In this document: positions 49,539-57,639 of the stretch, one piece after another
How the letters are laid out: the number at the start of each line of letters is the position of its first letter
Numbering within the stretch: position 1 is the first letter of the stretch
Assembly (NCBI GenBank): GCA_020161935.1
Contig: JAIUNI010000002.1
Location: forward strand, 558,001 to 622,000
DNA length: 64,000 bases
Direction: 5' to 3'
Origin: Chloroflexota bacterium
GTDB lineage: Bacteria > Chloroflexota > Anaerolineae > Aggregatilineales > Phototrophicaceae
Position numbers and translations under genes: made by a program
The notes under the pieces: model-generated
What the model was told of the DNA's origin: nothing
Seen by the model: the letters and a program-made list of their open reading frames with translations, nothing else
Database searches by the model: none

Positions 49539-51980
49539 ATGATTAAGCCACTCCGCTCACGGTCTCTGCTTTGTCTCGTTGTTTGCACCTGCTTATTCAC
49601 ATTCAGCTTTCTGCCCTCGCAGGCACAGGAAGAAACCGATCTCGTCAACTTAGATCATCTGGATTTTCTAACAGAACCGGTAACGATCAACGGCAAGGAC
49701 ATGGCGATTGTCCATATCTATTCCGAAAAGCCAGATTATGAATGGGTAGATGCTGCTGGTGAAGGGATAACCGCAGTTGATGATGTGGCTCGTGCGGCGG
49801 TTGTTTACCTGTGGCAGTATGAACAGCTCAAGGCAAAAAACGCGCCAACGGCGGATGAGGCACTGCACCGCGCCCGTCTCTGTTTGGAGTTTGTGCGCTA
49901 CATGCAAACCGCTGACGGTGCTTTCTATAACTTTGTGTTTGACCGCGAAGGTGAAATCAACAAAACCGGTAATACCAGTTATAAAAGTGTTGATTGGTGG
50001 GCGATGCGTGCCTTATGGTCGTTGGGGGAAGGTATTCGCATCTTCAAAGCTGTCGATCCTGCATATGCCGGGGAACTCACCGCGAATTATTTGCTCACCG
50101 AAGCAGCGATCAGCAGTATGATCACCAATTACGGTGACATGATTGATTTACACGGCTTCAAAATTCCCGCGTGGCTGCCAAATGGCGCGGCGGACAGCAC
50201 CAGCGTTGGATTGCTGGGCATGATCGCATATTACCGCGCCAATCCCAACCCGACGACAGCCGGTTTAATTGAAAAAATCGCGGATGGTGTCGCCGCATAT
50301 CAAATCGGTAATCATCAAGCCTATCCCTTCGGTATGCACCCAATGACCGCCAATGCGCCCGGCTACTGGCATGATTGGGGCGCACATCAGGGACAAGCAC
50401 TCGCTGAAGCGGGTCTGGTGCTGAACCGTCAAGATTGGATAGACTCGGCAGCCGAAGAAGCCAACACGTTCCTCATCCGCCACTTGCTGCTTGAGCGTTT
50501 CCGCGATATGGGTGTCGTACCGAACCGCCTCGGCCAAATCGCTTATGGTACAAATTCGATTGTTCAAACCTACGTGGCGTTGTATAAGGCAACTGGCGAC
50601 GAAGCCTACGCACGTTACGCGGGATTAGCGGCAAGCTGGTTGTTTGGCAACAATATGGCGGGTGTTCAAATGTACGATCCGGCGACTGGCCGCGTCTTTG
50701 ATGGGATTGAAGGCCCTGTTTCGTGGCGCGTGAACCAGAATGCCGGTGCTGAATCCACTATTGAAGGGTTGCTCACACTGCTGGCTGTGAATAATGTTCC
50801 GGCTGCGCTGCCCTATTTACATGCACAATCGGTAAGCGGTATCAGCTATGCGGTGTTAGAAGCCGAAACCGGTCAGCGGGCTGCTGGTCAGCCGATTTAT
50901 TACACGGGTAATTGGATGGGTTCGTCCTTTATTAGCCGTGGTCGTTATGTCGGCTTGGGCGAAGGCGACGAGATGAGGTTATCCATTGATATTCCTGCGG
51001 ATGGGCTTTACTTCGTGTATGTCGCGCATCTGCGGCAGACGGAGAGCGCTCCACCGAGTCCGCCATCCGTGGTTCGTGTGACGACACCACCGGAAATGGA
51101 TGGCAAGCTCGACGAATGGGAAGGCGTTCCAACCATCGACTCCAATACGCGCGAACAATTTTTGCGCGGCGCTGGCCTCTGGAAAGGGCCAGATGTGGAC
51201 AGCCACAGTGTCCAACTCACGTGGGACGATAACAATCTTTATCTGGCAGTCCGTGTACGCGCACCACAGCATGTTCAAGATTTTGCCCTGAGTGAAATCT
51301 GGCATGGTGAGGCGACGTGGGTTTATTTCGTCAGTGATCCGGGTAAAAACGCGCTGTCGAGCAAGTTTAGCCTTGCCCAAACACCTGATGGCCCACAGGT
51401 CTGGGATTGGATTAAAAGCAGCTTCTTACAGGGCGCAGAGATGGCTTGGTCGGAAACCCGTGATGGATTTATCTACGAAGCTGCTGTGCCTTGGGCCTCG
51501 ATCAAAATGTCGCAACCACAGGTTGGCGCGGCAATTGGCCTTGAAGTGGGACGCAGCATCGGTGGTAATTCATTTATGGATCTAACTGGACAAGATCCCG
51601 ATGTCGTCTCGAATTTGCTACCTTTTACACTGGTCGATTCCCTTTCAACCGAGCAGCAGGCAGCACGCGAACAAGAACCCATTTTCCTAAGTGTTCAAGT
51701 CGGAGACGAAAACCCCATACTGGTCCCGACCAGCGTATCGCCTGATAGCGATTACTGGTGGTTAGATCGCGTCACCCGTTTTCCAATCCGCCTAACCGCA
51801 GGTGAATATCCGCTGCACTATGCTTATGCGGGAACCGGTTCGGAAGAATTAAGCAAAGTGGATGCATTTTACGTGCAGCCGGTGAAGCCACAACGCACCT
51901 TCCAGTTGTCAGATGGTCGTCTAGTCACACTGACTTACGATACGATCACCGGTAAGATTACATATGAAGAACGTTCTTAA
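49539..51980 (+). CDS. Secreted six-hairpin glycosidase-like protein with C-terminal CBM9-like domain
   Basis: An 813-residue exported protein. The signal peptide ends at PSQAQ near residue 30. Residues 75-430 form an alpha/alpha-barrel-like region rich in Trp and His (VDWWAMRALWSLGEGIRIFK, GYWHDWGAHQGQALAEAGLV) of the six-hairpin glycosidase superfamily. Residues 505-700 match CBM9-like domains (PPEMDGKLDEWEGVPTI, NNLYLAVRV). It starts 2 bases after the permease stop and should release or bind the oligosaccharide outside the cell. The exact family is not recognised. Confidence 0.75.
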   Translation: MIKPLRSRSLLCLVVCTCLFTFSFLPSQAQEETDLVNLDHLDFLTEPVTINGKDMAIVHIYSEKPDYEWVDAAGEGITAVDDVARAAVVYLWQYEQLKAKNAPTADEALHRARLCLEFVRYMQTADGAFYNFVFDREGEINKTGNTSYKSVDWWAMRALWSLGEGIRIFKAVDPAYAGELTANYLLTEAAISSMITNYGDMIDLHGFKIPAWLPNGAADSTSVGLLGMIAYYRANPNPTTAGLIEKIADGVAAYQIGNHQAYPFGMHPMTANAPGYWHDWGAHQGQALAEAGLVLNRQDWIDSAAEEANTFLIRHLLLERFRDMGVVPNRLGQIAYGTNSIVQTYVALYKATGDEAYARYAGLAASWLFGNNMAGVQMYDPATGRVFDGIEGPVSWRVNQNAGAESTIEGLLTLLAVNNVPAALPYLHAQSVSGISYAVLEAETGQRAAGQPIYYTGNWMGSSFISRGRYVGLGEGDEMRLSIDIPADGLYFVYVAHLRQTESAPPSPPSVVRVTTPPEMDGKLDEWEGVPTIDSNTREQFLRGAGLWKGPDVDSHSVQLTWDDNNLYLAVRVRAPQHVQDFALSEIWHGEATWVYFVSDPGKNALSSKFSLAQTPDGPQVWDWIKSSFLQGAEMAWSETRDGFIYEAAVPWASIKMSQPQVGAAIGLEVGRSIGGNSFMDLTGQDPDVVSNLLPFTLVDSLSTEQQAAREQEPIFLSVQVGDENPILVPTSVSPDSDYWWLDRVTRFPIRLTAGEYPLHYAYAGTGSEELSKVDAFYVQPVKPQRTFQLSDGRLVTLTYDTITGKITYEERS

Positions 51981-52009
51981 CCGACAGCACATCAAGGAAA
52001 TATCAGAAA

Positions 52010-52900
52010 ATGCTTCAACTCGAACGTCATCCCGCTAGTCCATTATTGTATCCGAACCCCCTACATGAATGGGAAGCGAAAAACGTATTTAATGCGGCTG
52101 TAACGAGGCATAACGGCTTGTTCCACATGCACTTCCGCGCACAGGGACATGACTATGTATCACGGATTGGCTATGCAGTCAGTATTGATGGTCTGCACTG
52201 GAACCGTTTGGAGCAGCCTGTGCTTGCTCCCCATAACGGTCGTGATGATTATCGAGGTGTCGAAGATCCTCGAGTGACCCCTTTAGACGGCATTTTTTAC
52301 ATGACCTATACCGCTTATGGGGCGAATAGTTATTTCCCAATGATCGCCCGTTCCGAAAACCTTATTCAATGGGAAGACGTTGGCCCTTTGGAACGTGCTG
52401 AAAATAAGGATCATATCCTTTTTCCCGAAAAAATTGGTGGTCGCTATGTGATCCTGCATCGTCGTAACCGTCATATTTGGATCGGTTTTAGCAAAGATAT
52501 GCGTCATTGGGATAACCATCAGGTATTAATGCCGCCCCGCTCCGAAAACAGTTGGTGGGATGCTCTTAGTATCGGCGGTAACGGCCTGCCTATCAAAACG
52601 GAACACGGCTGGCTTCTGTTTTATCACGGCTACAGCAGCACCAGTGATTTGACGTATCGCCATTCCGTTGCGCTGCTCGATTTAGAAGATCCCACGAAGG
52701 TTATTCACCGCCCCATTGGCAATATTATGGAACCACAGGAAACATGGGAACTTAAAGGGGATGTGAATAAGGTCATCTTTAGCTGCTCGAACAATATTGT
52801 CGGCGACGAAGTCTGGTTCTATTACGCGGGTGGAGACCGGTTAATTGGTTTAGCGACCGCTAAATTGGCTGATGTGATCGACTATGCCCGACATGGCTGA
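52010..52900 (+). CDS. GH130 family glycosidase/phosphorylase, second copy
   Basis: A 296-residue propeller of GH130, shorter than the copy at 43.7 kb. It shows LFHMHFRAQGHDYVSRIGYA, GVEDPRVTPLDGIFYMTYTA and SIGGNGLPIKTEHGWLLFYH. It should act in the cytosol on imported beta-mannosides, with inorganic phosphate if a phosphorylase. It is the last gene of the operon, 29 bases after the secreted glycosidase gene, with AAGGAA upstream and a terminator after it. Confidence 0.85.
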   Translation: MLQLERHPASPLLYPNPLHEWEAKNVFNAAVTRHNGLFHMHFRAQGHDYVSRIGYAVSIDGLHWNRLEQPVLAPHNGRDDYRGVEDPRVTPLDGIFYMTYTAYGANSYFPMIARSENLIQWEDVGPLERAENKDHILFPEKIGGRYVILHRRNRHIWIGFSKDMRHWDNHQVLMPPRSENSWWDALSIGGNGLPIKTEHGWLLFYHGYSSTSDLTYRHSVALLDLEDPTKVIHRPIGNIMEPQETWELKGDVNKVIFSCSNNIVGDEVWFYYAGGDRLIGLATAKLADVIDYARHG

Positions 52901-52924
52901 TGGATGCCTTTGCACTGAGCGATG

Positions 52925-52958
52925 AAAAGCATTTCTTGATCGATTAGAAGTGCTTTTT
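52925..52958 (+). terminator. Terminator of the mannoside operon
   Basis: AAAAGCATTTC (52925-52935) pairs with GAAGTGCTTTT (52947-52957), with one G-U pair, ending in TTTTT. It lies 25 bases past the last GH130 stop. Confidence 0.8.
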
Positions 52959-53110
52959 ATGATGGGCATGTTCGGCATGACTGCTTATCGGTTTGAACTA
53001 AATGTTCAAAATGTCGAAAATATTGCAACAATTGAAACTGTGATTCTCATCATTCTCAATATTTGAGAGAGCAATGTTGTTGTTGTTGAGAATCGGATGA
53101 TTTGTCAGAA

Positions 53111-53362
53111 ATGTTGTCAGTTGTCAGTCGCCAGTCGCCAGTCAACAGGTGACAGTCAAAGACAAGTTGTCAGTTTCCAGTTGTCAGTTATCAGTTGTCA
53201 GTTGTCAGTCGTCAGTTGTTAGTCGTCAGTCGCCAGTCAACAGGTGACAGTCAAAGACAAGTTGTCAGTTGTCAGTTGGCAGTCGTCAGTCAACAGGTGA
53301 CAGTCAACAGGTGACAGTCAAAGATAAGTTGTCAGTTGGCAGTTTCCAGTTGGCAGTTGATG
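53111..53362 (+). repeat. Degenerate heptamer array (GTYRYCA)n
   Basis: Over 250 bases the sequence repeats GTTGTCA, GTCGTCA, GTTATCA, GTCGCCA and GTTGGCA with a period of seven, interrupted four times by CAACAGGTGACAGTCAA. It resembles the short tandemly repeated sequences known from filamentous cyanobacteria. Confidence 0.85.
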
Positions 53363-53502
53363 GTTATCCGTTAAAGACGCATACAAATGCGAGTCGTTAG
53401 TCGCTGGCAGTCAAAGACAAAAATCGGCGGCGAAGTATGAGCGGGTATGCCGCCGCTGTCGTTGCTGATCGGATTGTTAAGGTGCGATGAGGTTGGGAGC
53501 GC

Positions 53503-53680
53503 GGACGAGATGATGGTGATTTACGAATTAGCATGGTAAATAATTGGAGACGCTGACACGCGCCTTTGAAGTCCCTTCAGTGGACTTGTCTCGCGTAGCG
53601 GTTAGCTGAGTGGCTTTAGCCCTCAGCGGCGTAACCCGACCAATTACCATTTTAATAAGTAAACAACCATTATCTCGTCC
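53503..53680. repeat. Foldback element, copy A1
   Basis: The ends form an imperfect inverted repeat of about 37 bases (53503-53539 with 53644-53680), including GGACGAGAT at the foot. Inside are two hairpins: AAGTCC-N7-GGACTT and GCTGAG-TGGCTTTAGCC-CTCAGC. The left arm (ATGGTGATTTACGAATTAGC onward) is almost identical to copy A2, while the right arm and internal stems differ but still pair. Confidence 0.7.
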
Positions 53681-53724
53681 CTACAACCAGCTCTTTCAAT
53701 AGCATAGTGGAAGTTGGCGTGTTA

Positions 53725-53759
53725 AGGGTGAACATTTGTCAGAACATTTGGTCACTTTT
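53725..53759 (+). repeat. 35-base exact dispersed repeat, copy 2
   Basis: Identical to 10427-10461 over 35 bases, with weaker similarity continuing downstream. It lies between the two foldback elements. Confidence 0.85.
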
Positions 53760-54000
53760 TAGCGGTGTCGGCGTTAACCATTTTGAGGGAGCAGATGTGT
53801 TAAGAAGGTTGGGGATTGGTTGGATTTCGGTAGATAAGGTTTGTAAATTCGGTCATGCCCTGCTAGAGAGTTGATAAGCGAGAAAATTATCAGCGAGTTC
53901 TCACTCGAAACAATAACTACCAACTCTTTAGATGTGCATCACCGTAAATTCTAACCAAGTGATGCATCTCAGAAACCATTCGAGAAGGCTTCGGAATACC

Positions 54001-54024
54001 GGACAGCCTATCTGCTGTCCCGAC
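54001..54024 (-). repeat. REP-like hairpin with GTCG foot, copy 7
   Basis: The hairpin GGACAGCAGATAGGCTGTCC on the minus strand is one base different from copies 1 and 11b, but the preceding tetranucleotide is GTCG, not GTAG. Confidence 0.6.
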
Positions 54025-54046
54025 ACTCGTGATGACAGGTGGGGTG

Positions 54047-54070
54047 GTAGGCGCACAGCCTTGCATAGGC
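54047..54070 (+). repeat. REP-like GTAG hairpin, copy 8
   Basis: GTAG followed by GCGCACAGCCTTGCATAGGC. With copy 9 it forms an inverted pair (54046-54083 with 54385-54422) that brackets foldback element A2. Confidence 0.6.
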
Positions 54071-54167
54071 ATTAAGCTAAGGAATTTTCAGAGACAAAAT
54101 CACTCAAGAATGAGGCTCGCTGTCGAATTTTGGAGCGCCTTGAGTGCGCTTGTCCGGCTGCTAGCAG

Positions 54168-54336
54168 GATGGCTTATGGTGATTTACGAATTAGCATGGT
54201 AAATAATTGAAACGCTGATCCTCAGCTTTTGAAGTCGCTTTAGCAGACTTGTCTGGTGATCAGCATGACGGCTTTAGCCTCATGCGGCGCAACCCGACTC
54301 ATGACCATCTTAATTTGTAAACTGCCATTAGCCTCA
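54168..54336. repeat. Foldback element, copy A2
   Basis: The left arm ATGGTGATTTACGAATTAGC pairs with the right arm ending GTAAACTGCCAT; the stem extends through GGCT/AGCC. Internal hairpins are AAGTC-N9-GACTT and GCATGA-CGGCTTTAGCC-TCATGC. Relative to A1, both sides of these stems have changed together, keeping the pairing. Confidence 0.7.
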
Positions 54337-54395
54337 TGCGGCGCAAACAGTCAACTCGTTACCTGAATATCCTCGTCAAAATAGCATAGCTTAAT

Positions 54396-54421
54396 GCCTA
54401 TGCACAACCGTGCGCCCCTAC
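54396..54421 (-). repeat. REP-like GTAG hairpin, copy 9
   Basis: On the minus strand GTAG is followed by GGGCGCACGGTTGTGCATAG, with a GCAC-AACC-GTGC core. It mirrors copy 8. Confidence 0.65.
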
Positions 54422-54451
54422 CGAAGTGAGGCTGGGGGTGTTTGGTTGTGC

Positions 54452-54475
54452 GGAGGAGGCACGCCTCCACCCTAC
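54452..54475 (-). repeat. REP-like GTAG hairpin, copy 10
   Basis: On the minus strand GTAG is followed, after GGT, by the hairpin GGAGGC-GT-GCCTCC. It lies 30 bases past the stop of the M20 gene. Confidence 0.65.
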
Positions 54476-54508
54476 AAGAACGCACTTCTTTTAGCTGCTA
54501 AGGAGTCC

Positions 54509-55657
54509 CTACGCCAGTTCCCACCACTGTTCATAGATACGGGCGGCTTTCTCAAGTTCGCTGATGGCGACCCACTCCACATCACGGTGGGCTTGGTCGA
54601 TGGAACCGGGGCCAAAGATCAGGCATTCACGGGCGAGGTTGTTATAGGCGCTGCCGTTGGTGGTGAACGGCACGACATCCGGCGCGGCACCCGTCCACGC
54701 GGCGAACTGCCCCAACCACGGGGTATCCGGCTGCTGGTAAAAGGCACCGAGCGCGTGCAGGGTTTTGACGGTGAGGGGCAGACCGGCGGCGGTTTGCGCG
54801 AGGGCGGTGAGTTGGTCACGCAGGACGAGCGGGTCTTCGCCAACGGTGACGCGGCGGTCAACATTCAGGCGGCAGGTGTTAGGGATGATGTTCTGCGCTT
54901 GGCCGCCCTGAATCATGGTGACGGAGAGCGCACCCGCACCCAGTTTGGAGGTGGCCGGTTGGGCGAGGATGCGCCCCTGCTCGGCATCCAGCGCGGTGAT
55001 GACACGGGCGGCGGCACTAATCGCGTTTTTGCCAAGTTCAGGTTTGGAGGAATGGGCGGCTACCCCTTCGATTTCGAAGATCAGGCCAAGCGCCCCTTTA
55101 TGCCCGTGAATGGGGACGCAGAGTGTCGGCTCGGCGACAATCATCTGGTCGATTTGCAGCCCCTGCTGGCGCACCCAATTGGCGAAGACCGGCGCACCGT
55201 AGCAGCCGGTTTCCTCGTCCGCCGAGGCGCAGATCAGCAGGTTATCGGTGAGTTTTTGACCGGTGGCGTGAAGCTGTTCAAGGATTGCCAGCGCGATGGC
55301 GAGTGTCGCGCGGGTATCCACCGAGCCGCGCCCGTACACACGCCCGTTCTCAACACGCCCATCAAACGGGTCACCCTCCATCGTCTCGACACCGACGGTA
55401 TCCATATGCACATCAACCGCCAGCCAGCGGTCGGAGGTGCCGCGCCAGATGGCATAGACGTTGGGGCGGTCGGGGAACACTTCTTCCTGCACGACGGTCG
55501 CGCCGTACTGCTGAAACCACTCGGTTAATTGATGGGCTAAACGACCCTCTCCGGCGGGGCCTGAACGCGGCCCGGCGTTGGCTGGCCCGACGGCGGGAAT
55601 TTGCACCAAGCGGCTTAACCATTCGACGATGTTTTGCGTAGCGACCACTATGACCAC
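54509..55657 (-). CDS. M20 family metallopeptidase (ArgE/DapE/ACY1-like)
   Basis: A 382-residue zinc-dependent amidohydrolase. Metal ligands appear as His in VDVHMDTVG, Asp in GRGSVDTRA, Glu pair in SADEETG, and the C-terminal GPGSIDQAHRDVEW. The dimerisation domain (about 175-290) includes GVAAHSSKPELGKNAI. It should remove an acyl group or cleave a dipeptide in the cytosol. The frame starts at a GTG at 55657; another GTG at 55648 is slightly better spaced from AGG. The substrate is unknown. Confidence 0.85.
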   Translation of the reverse strand: MVIVVATQNIVEWLSRLVQIPAVGPANAGPRSGPAGEGRLAHQLTEWFQQYGATVVQEEVFPDRPNVYAIWRGTSDRWLAVDVHMDTVGVETMEGDPFDGRVENGRVYGRGSVDTRATLAIALAILEQLHATGQKLTDNLLICASADEETGCYGAPVFANWVRQQGLQIDQMIVAEPTLCVPIHGHKGALGLIFEIEGVAAHSSKPELGKNAISAAARVITALDAEQGRILAQPATSKLGAGALSVTMIQGGQAQNIIPNTCRLNVDRRVTVGEDPLVLRDQLTALAQTAAGLPLTVKTLHALGAFYQQPDTPWLGQFAAWTGAAPDVVPFTTNGSAYNNLARECLIFGPGSIDQAHRDVEWVAISELEKAARIYEQWWELA

Positions 55658-55737
55658 CTAGATGCCATTTATTTGCGGAAATATAGCCGAACTGTAACAA
55701 TTAGCGGGGATATTCGCGAGTCACCAAGGAGGCCACC

Positions 55738-56241
55738 ATGTCTGAAACACGTCAATATCCCGAATGGATGGGCAAAATGCGGGGGCTAACGCCCGACGAA
55801 CTGACTGAATTTTTAGCCGGGCCGGTTGTCGCACGGATCGCCACCGTTGACGCGGATGGTTTCCCCTACGTGACACCGGTGTGGCAGGAGTGGGATGGCG
55901 AGGGCATGTACATCATCCCACGCGAAAAAACCGTTTTTGTAAAACATCTTTTGAATAATCCAAAGGTCGCTATTTCGTGCGCGATGGATAACGGGACGTA
56001 TACCCGTATGCTGATGCGCGGGGTCGCCCAAATTCTTTCCGGCCCGGAGCCGATGACGGGGCAAGTCCTCGAAATCGCGCGGCGCATGTCGATCCGCTAC
56101 CTCGGCGAACACGGCCCCGAATATCTGGCAGGGTCGCAGGATCGCCCGCGTTACCTGATCCGCGTGACACCTGACCCCGACAAGAAGTTGATTACGTGGG
56201 ATGGGGTCGAGTGGGCGGAGAAATACACGGCAGCGACATAG
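55738..56241 (+). CDS. Pyridoxamine 5'-phosphate oxidase-like (PPOX) flavin-fold protein
   Basis: A 167-residue split-barrel protein. VARIATVDADGFPYVTPVWQ and KTVFVKHLLNNPKVAISCAM match the PPOX-class family that binds FMN or F420. It probably reduces or oxidises a small molecule; which cofactor cannot be told. AAGGAGG at 6 bases gives a firm start. It diverges from the M20 gene over an 80-base gap. Confidence 0.83.
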   Translation: MSETRQYPEWMGKMRGLTPDELTEFLAGPVVARIATVDADGFPYVTPVWQEWDGEGMYIIPREKTVFVKHLLNNPKVAISCAMDNGTYTRMLMRGVAQILSGPEPMTGQVLEIARRMSIRYLGEHGPEYLAGSQDRPRYLIRVTPDPDKKLITWDGVEWAEKYTAAT

Positions 56242-56280
56242 ATAACGTTTGAAGCCATAAATGCTGATTTTTATACAGAC

Positions 56281-56304
56281 GGACGCGCTGTTTCGCGTCC
56301 CTAC
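56281..56304 (-). repeat. REP-like GTAG hairpin, copy 11a
   Basis: On the minus strand GTAG is followed by GGACGCG-N6-CGCGTCC. It faces copy 11b at 22 bases, giving a head-to-head pair. Confidence 0.75.
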
Positions 56305-56326
56305 ACACCGCGAGTAGTACGCCTTC

Positions 56327-56350
56327 GTAGGGACAGCAGACAGGCTGTCC
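56327..56350 (+). repeat. REP-like GTAG hairpin, copy 11b
   Basis: GTAG followed by GGACAGCAGACAGGCTGTCC, the same hairpin as copy 1 at 10.9 kb. Confidence 0.8.
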
Positions 56351-56367
56351 GGTATTTTCTGAGCGAT

Positions 56368-56400
56368 AAATGGGGAAGCCGAGACCTCCCCATTTTGTTT
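56368..56400. terminator. Bidirectional-type terminator between PPOX and aminotransferase genes
   Basis: AAATGGGGA (56368-56376) pairs with TCCCCATTT (56387-56395), followed on the plus strand by TGTTT. It lies between convergent genes and 8 bases past the aminotransferase stop. Confidence 0.65.
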
Positions 56401-56407
56401 GTGCAGT

Positions 56408-57520
56408 TTAATTCGGTTGGCGCTCGTTGAGGAAGGCTTCGATACCCGCGAGCAATTGGGTGATGTCGGCATCGGTGAGTGCGCCGCCCATATGACCGAC
56501 GCGGATCACCTGCTCCTTGAACTTGCCGAAGCCAGTGGTGATCTGAATATTGCATTCCTCTAAGAGGTAATCACGAATGGCGACCGAGTTAATGCCTTCG
56601 GGGCAGTAGGCCGCCGTGAGGATCGAGGTCATCATGGCTTCCGGCACGAACAGGGGCATTTCGAGGTCACGCAGCCCTGCGCGGAGGTGGTCAGCCATCG
56701 CCTGCCAGCGGGCGCGGCGGGTTTCAACGCCTTCAGCCAGCAGTGACTTGAGCGATGTACGGAGCGCCAGCACCACGGCGGTGGGCATGGTCACAGGGAA
56801 GGGATGCCAATCCGCCCAGTTTTCCACGAACCAGTTCCAGCGCTTGAGGTCGAGATACCAACTACGTCCGGCTTCGGGGCGGTTGTCGATCCTGGCCTGT
56901 GCGCGTGGGCTAACGGCGACCAAGCCTAAACCGGCTGGCCCACCCAGCGCCTTTTGCGAGGCAGAGACACACAGGTCGATACCCCACGCATCGGTTTGCA
57001 ACTCGGCTCCGGCTAACCCCGTGACCGCATCGACCATCAGGAGCGCGTCGGAGTTTTGGCGGACGACATCAGCGATTTCCTTGATGGGGTTGAGTACCGA
57101 GGTCGAGGTTTCGAGGTGGACGACGGCGACTCCGGTGGCCTGCGGGTTGGCTCGCAGCGCCTCGCGGAAGGCTTGCGGGTCGAGCGCTTGGCGTGGGTCG
57201 GCTTCCACCGGAACAACATTCACGCCGTTTGACTTCAGGATGTCGGTGATGCGTTCGCCGAACCAGCCGTTGTTACCCGCGATGACGGTTTCGCCGGGGA
57301 GGAAGGCCGAGTGGGCGGCGGCATCGAGGCCGAGGCTGCCGGAACCGGGGAACATGAACACGTAGTTTTGGGTCTGGAACACCTGCTGTAACAGGCCAAC
57401 CGTTTCGTTGTGGACGCTGACCCACGCATCACCGTAATGGGGGACGGCAGGCTGTGCTAAGGTTTGCAGAACTTCCGGTTCGAGTTCAATAGGGCCGGGG
57501 ATCATTAACTTTGCAGGCAT
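56408..57520 (-). CDS. Class V aminotransferase (alanine-glyoxylate/serine-pyruvate type)
   Basis: A 370-residue PLP enzyme. The N-terminus KLMIPGPIELEPEVLQTLAQ and VPHYGDAW match the serine-pyruvate/alanine-glyoxylate group; the PLP lysine is in SASQKALGGPAG near residue 188, and FMFPGSGSLGLDAA forms the cofactor phosphate site. It transfers an amino group between small substrates such as serine, alanine and glyoxylate. It is monocistronic between two convergent or divergent neighbours. Confidence 0.88.
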   Translation of the reverse strand: MPAKLMIPGPIELEPEVLQTLAQPAVPHYGDAWVSVHNETVGLLQQVFQTQNYVFMFPGSGSLGLDAAAHSAFLPGETVIAGNNGWFGERITDILKSNGVNVVPVEADPRQALDPQAFREALRANPQATGVAVVHLETSTSVLNPIKEIADVVRQNSDALLMVDAVTGLAGAELQTDAWGIDLCVSASQKALGGPAGLGLVAVSPRAQARIDNRPEAGRSWYLDLKRWNWFVENWADWHPFPVTMPTAVVLALRTSLKSLLAEGVETRRARWQAMADHLRAGLRDLEMPLFVPEAMMTSILTAAYCPEGINSVAIRDYLLEECNIQITTGFGKFKEQVIRVGHMGGALTDADITQLLAGIEAFLNERQPN

Positions 57521-57555
57521 AGTACCAATGCGCCCTTTCTCTAATCCAATTCGGT

Positions 57556-57584
57556 TTGCAATAGAAGTCTGACAATGTTACAAC
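57556..57584 (+). promoter_or_regulatory. Candidate promoter of the ribose-type ABC operon
   Basis: TTGCAA (57556-57561) and TACAAC (57579-57584) are 17 bases apart, about 55 bases before the permease GTG start. Confidence 0.4.
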
Positions 57585-57639
57585 CGTTACGCAACGTCCA
57601 CTGTAGGCCATTCCTGACTCAGTAGAAGGTTTTTGTAAC

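Larger units (their letters stand above)
52959..54508. repeat. Intergenic repeat island 2
   Basis: This 1.5 kb gene-free stretch contains a TTG-rich tract, about 250 bases of GTTGTCA/GTCGCCA-type heptamers mixed with ACAGGTGACAGTCAAAGACA, two foldback elements, the 35-base dispersed repeat and four GTAG-type hairpins. Order and sequence partly match island 1 at 9.6-11.2 kb. No credible gene lies here. Confidence 0.75.

Noticed and set aside
53111..53362. CRISPR array
   Set aside because: Repeats are seven bases, degenerate and without unique spacers, and no cas genes are present.
54410..55528. A 372-residue plus-strand open frame
   Set aside because: It lies antisense to the M20 peptidase, whose metal motifs are intact. 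The frame is a by-product of GC-biased codon use and has no motif of its own.
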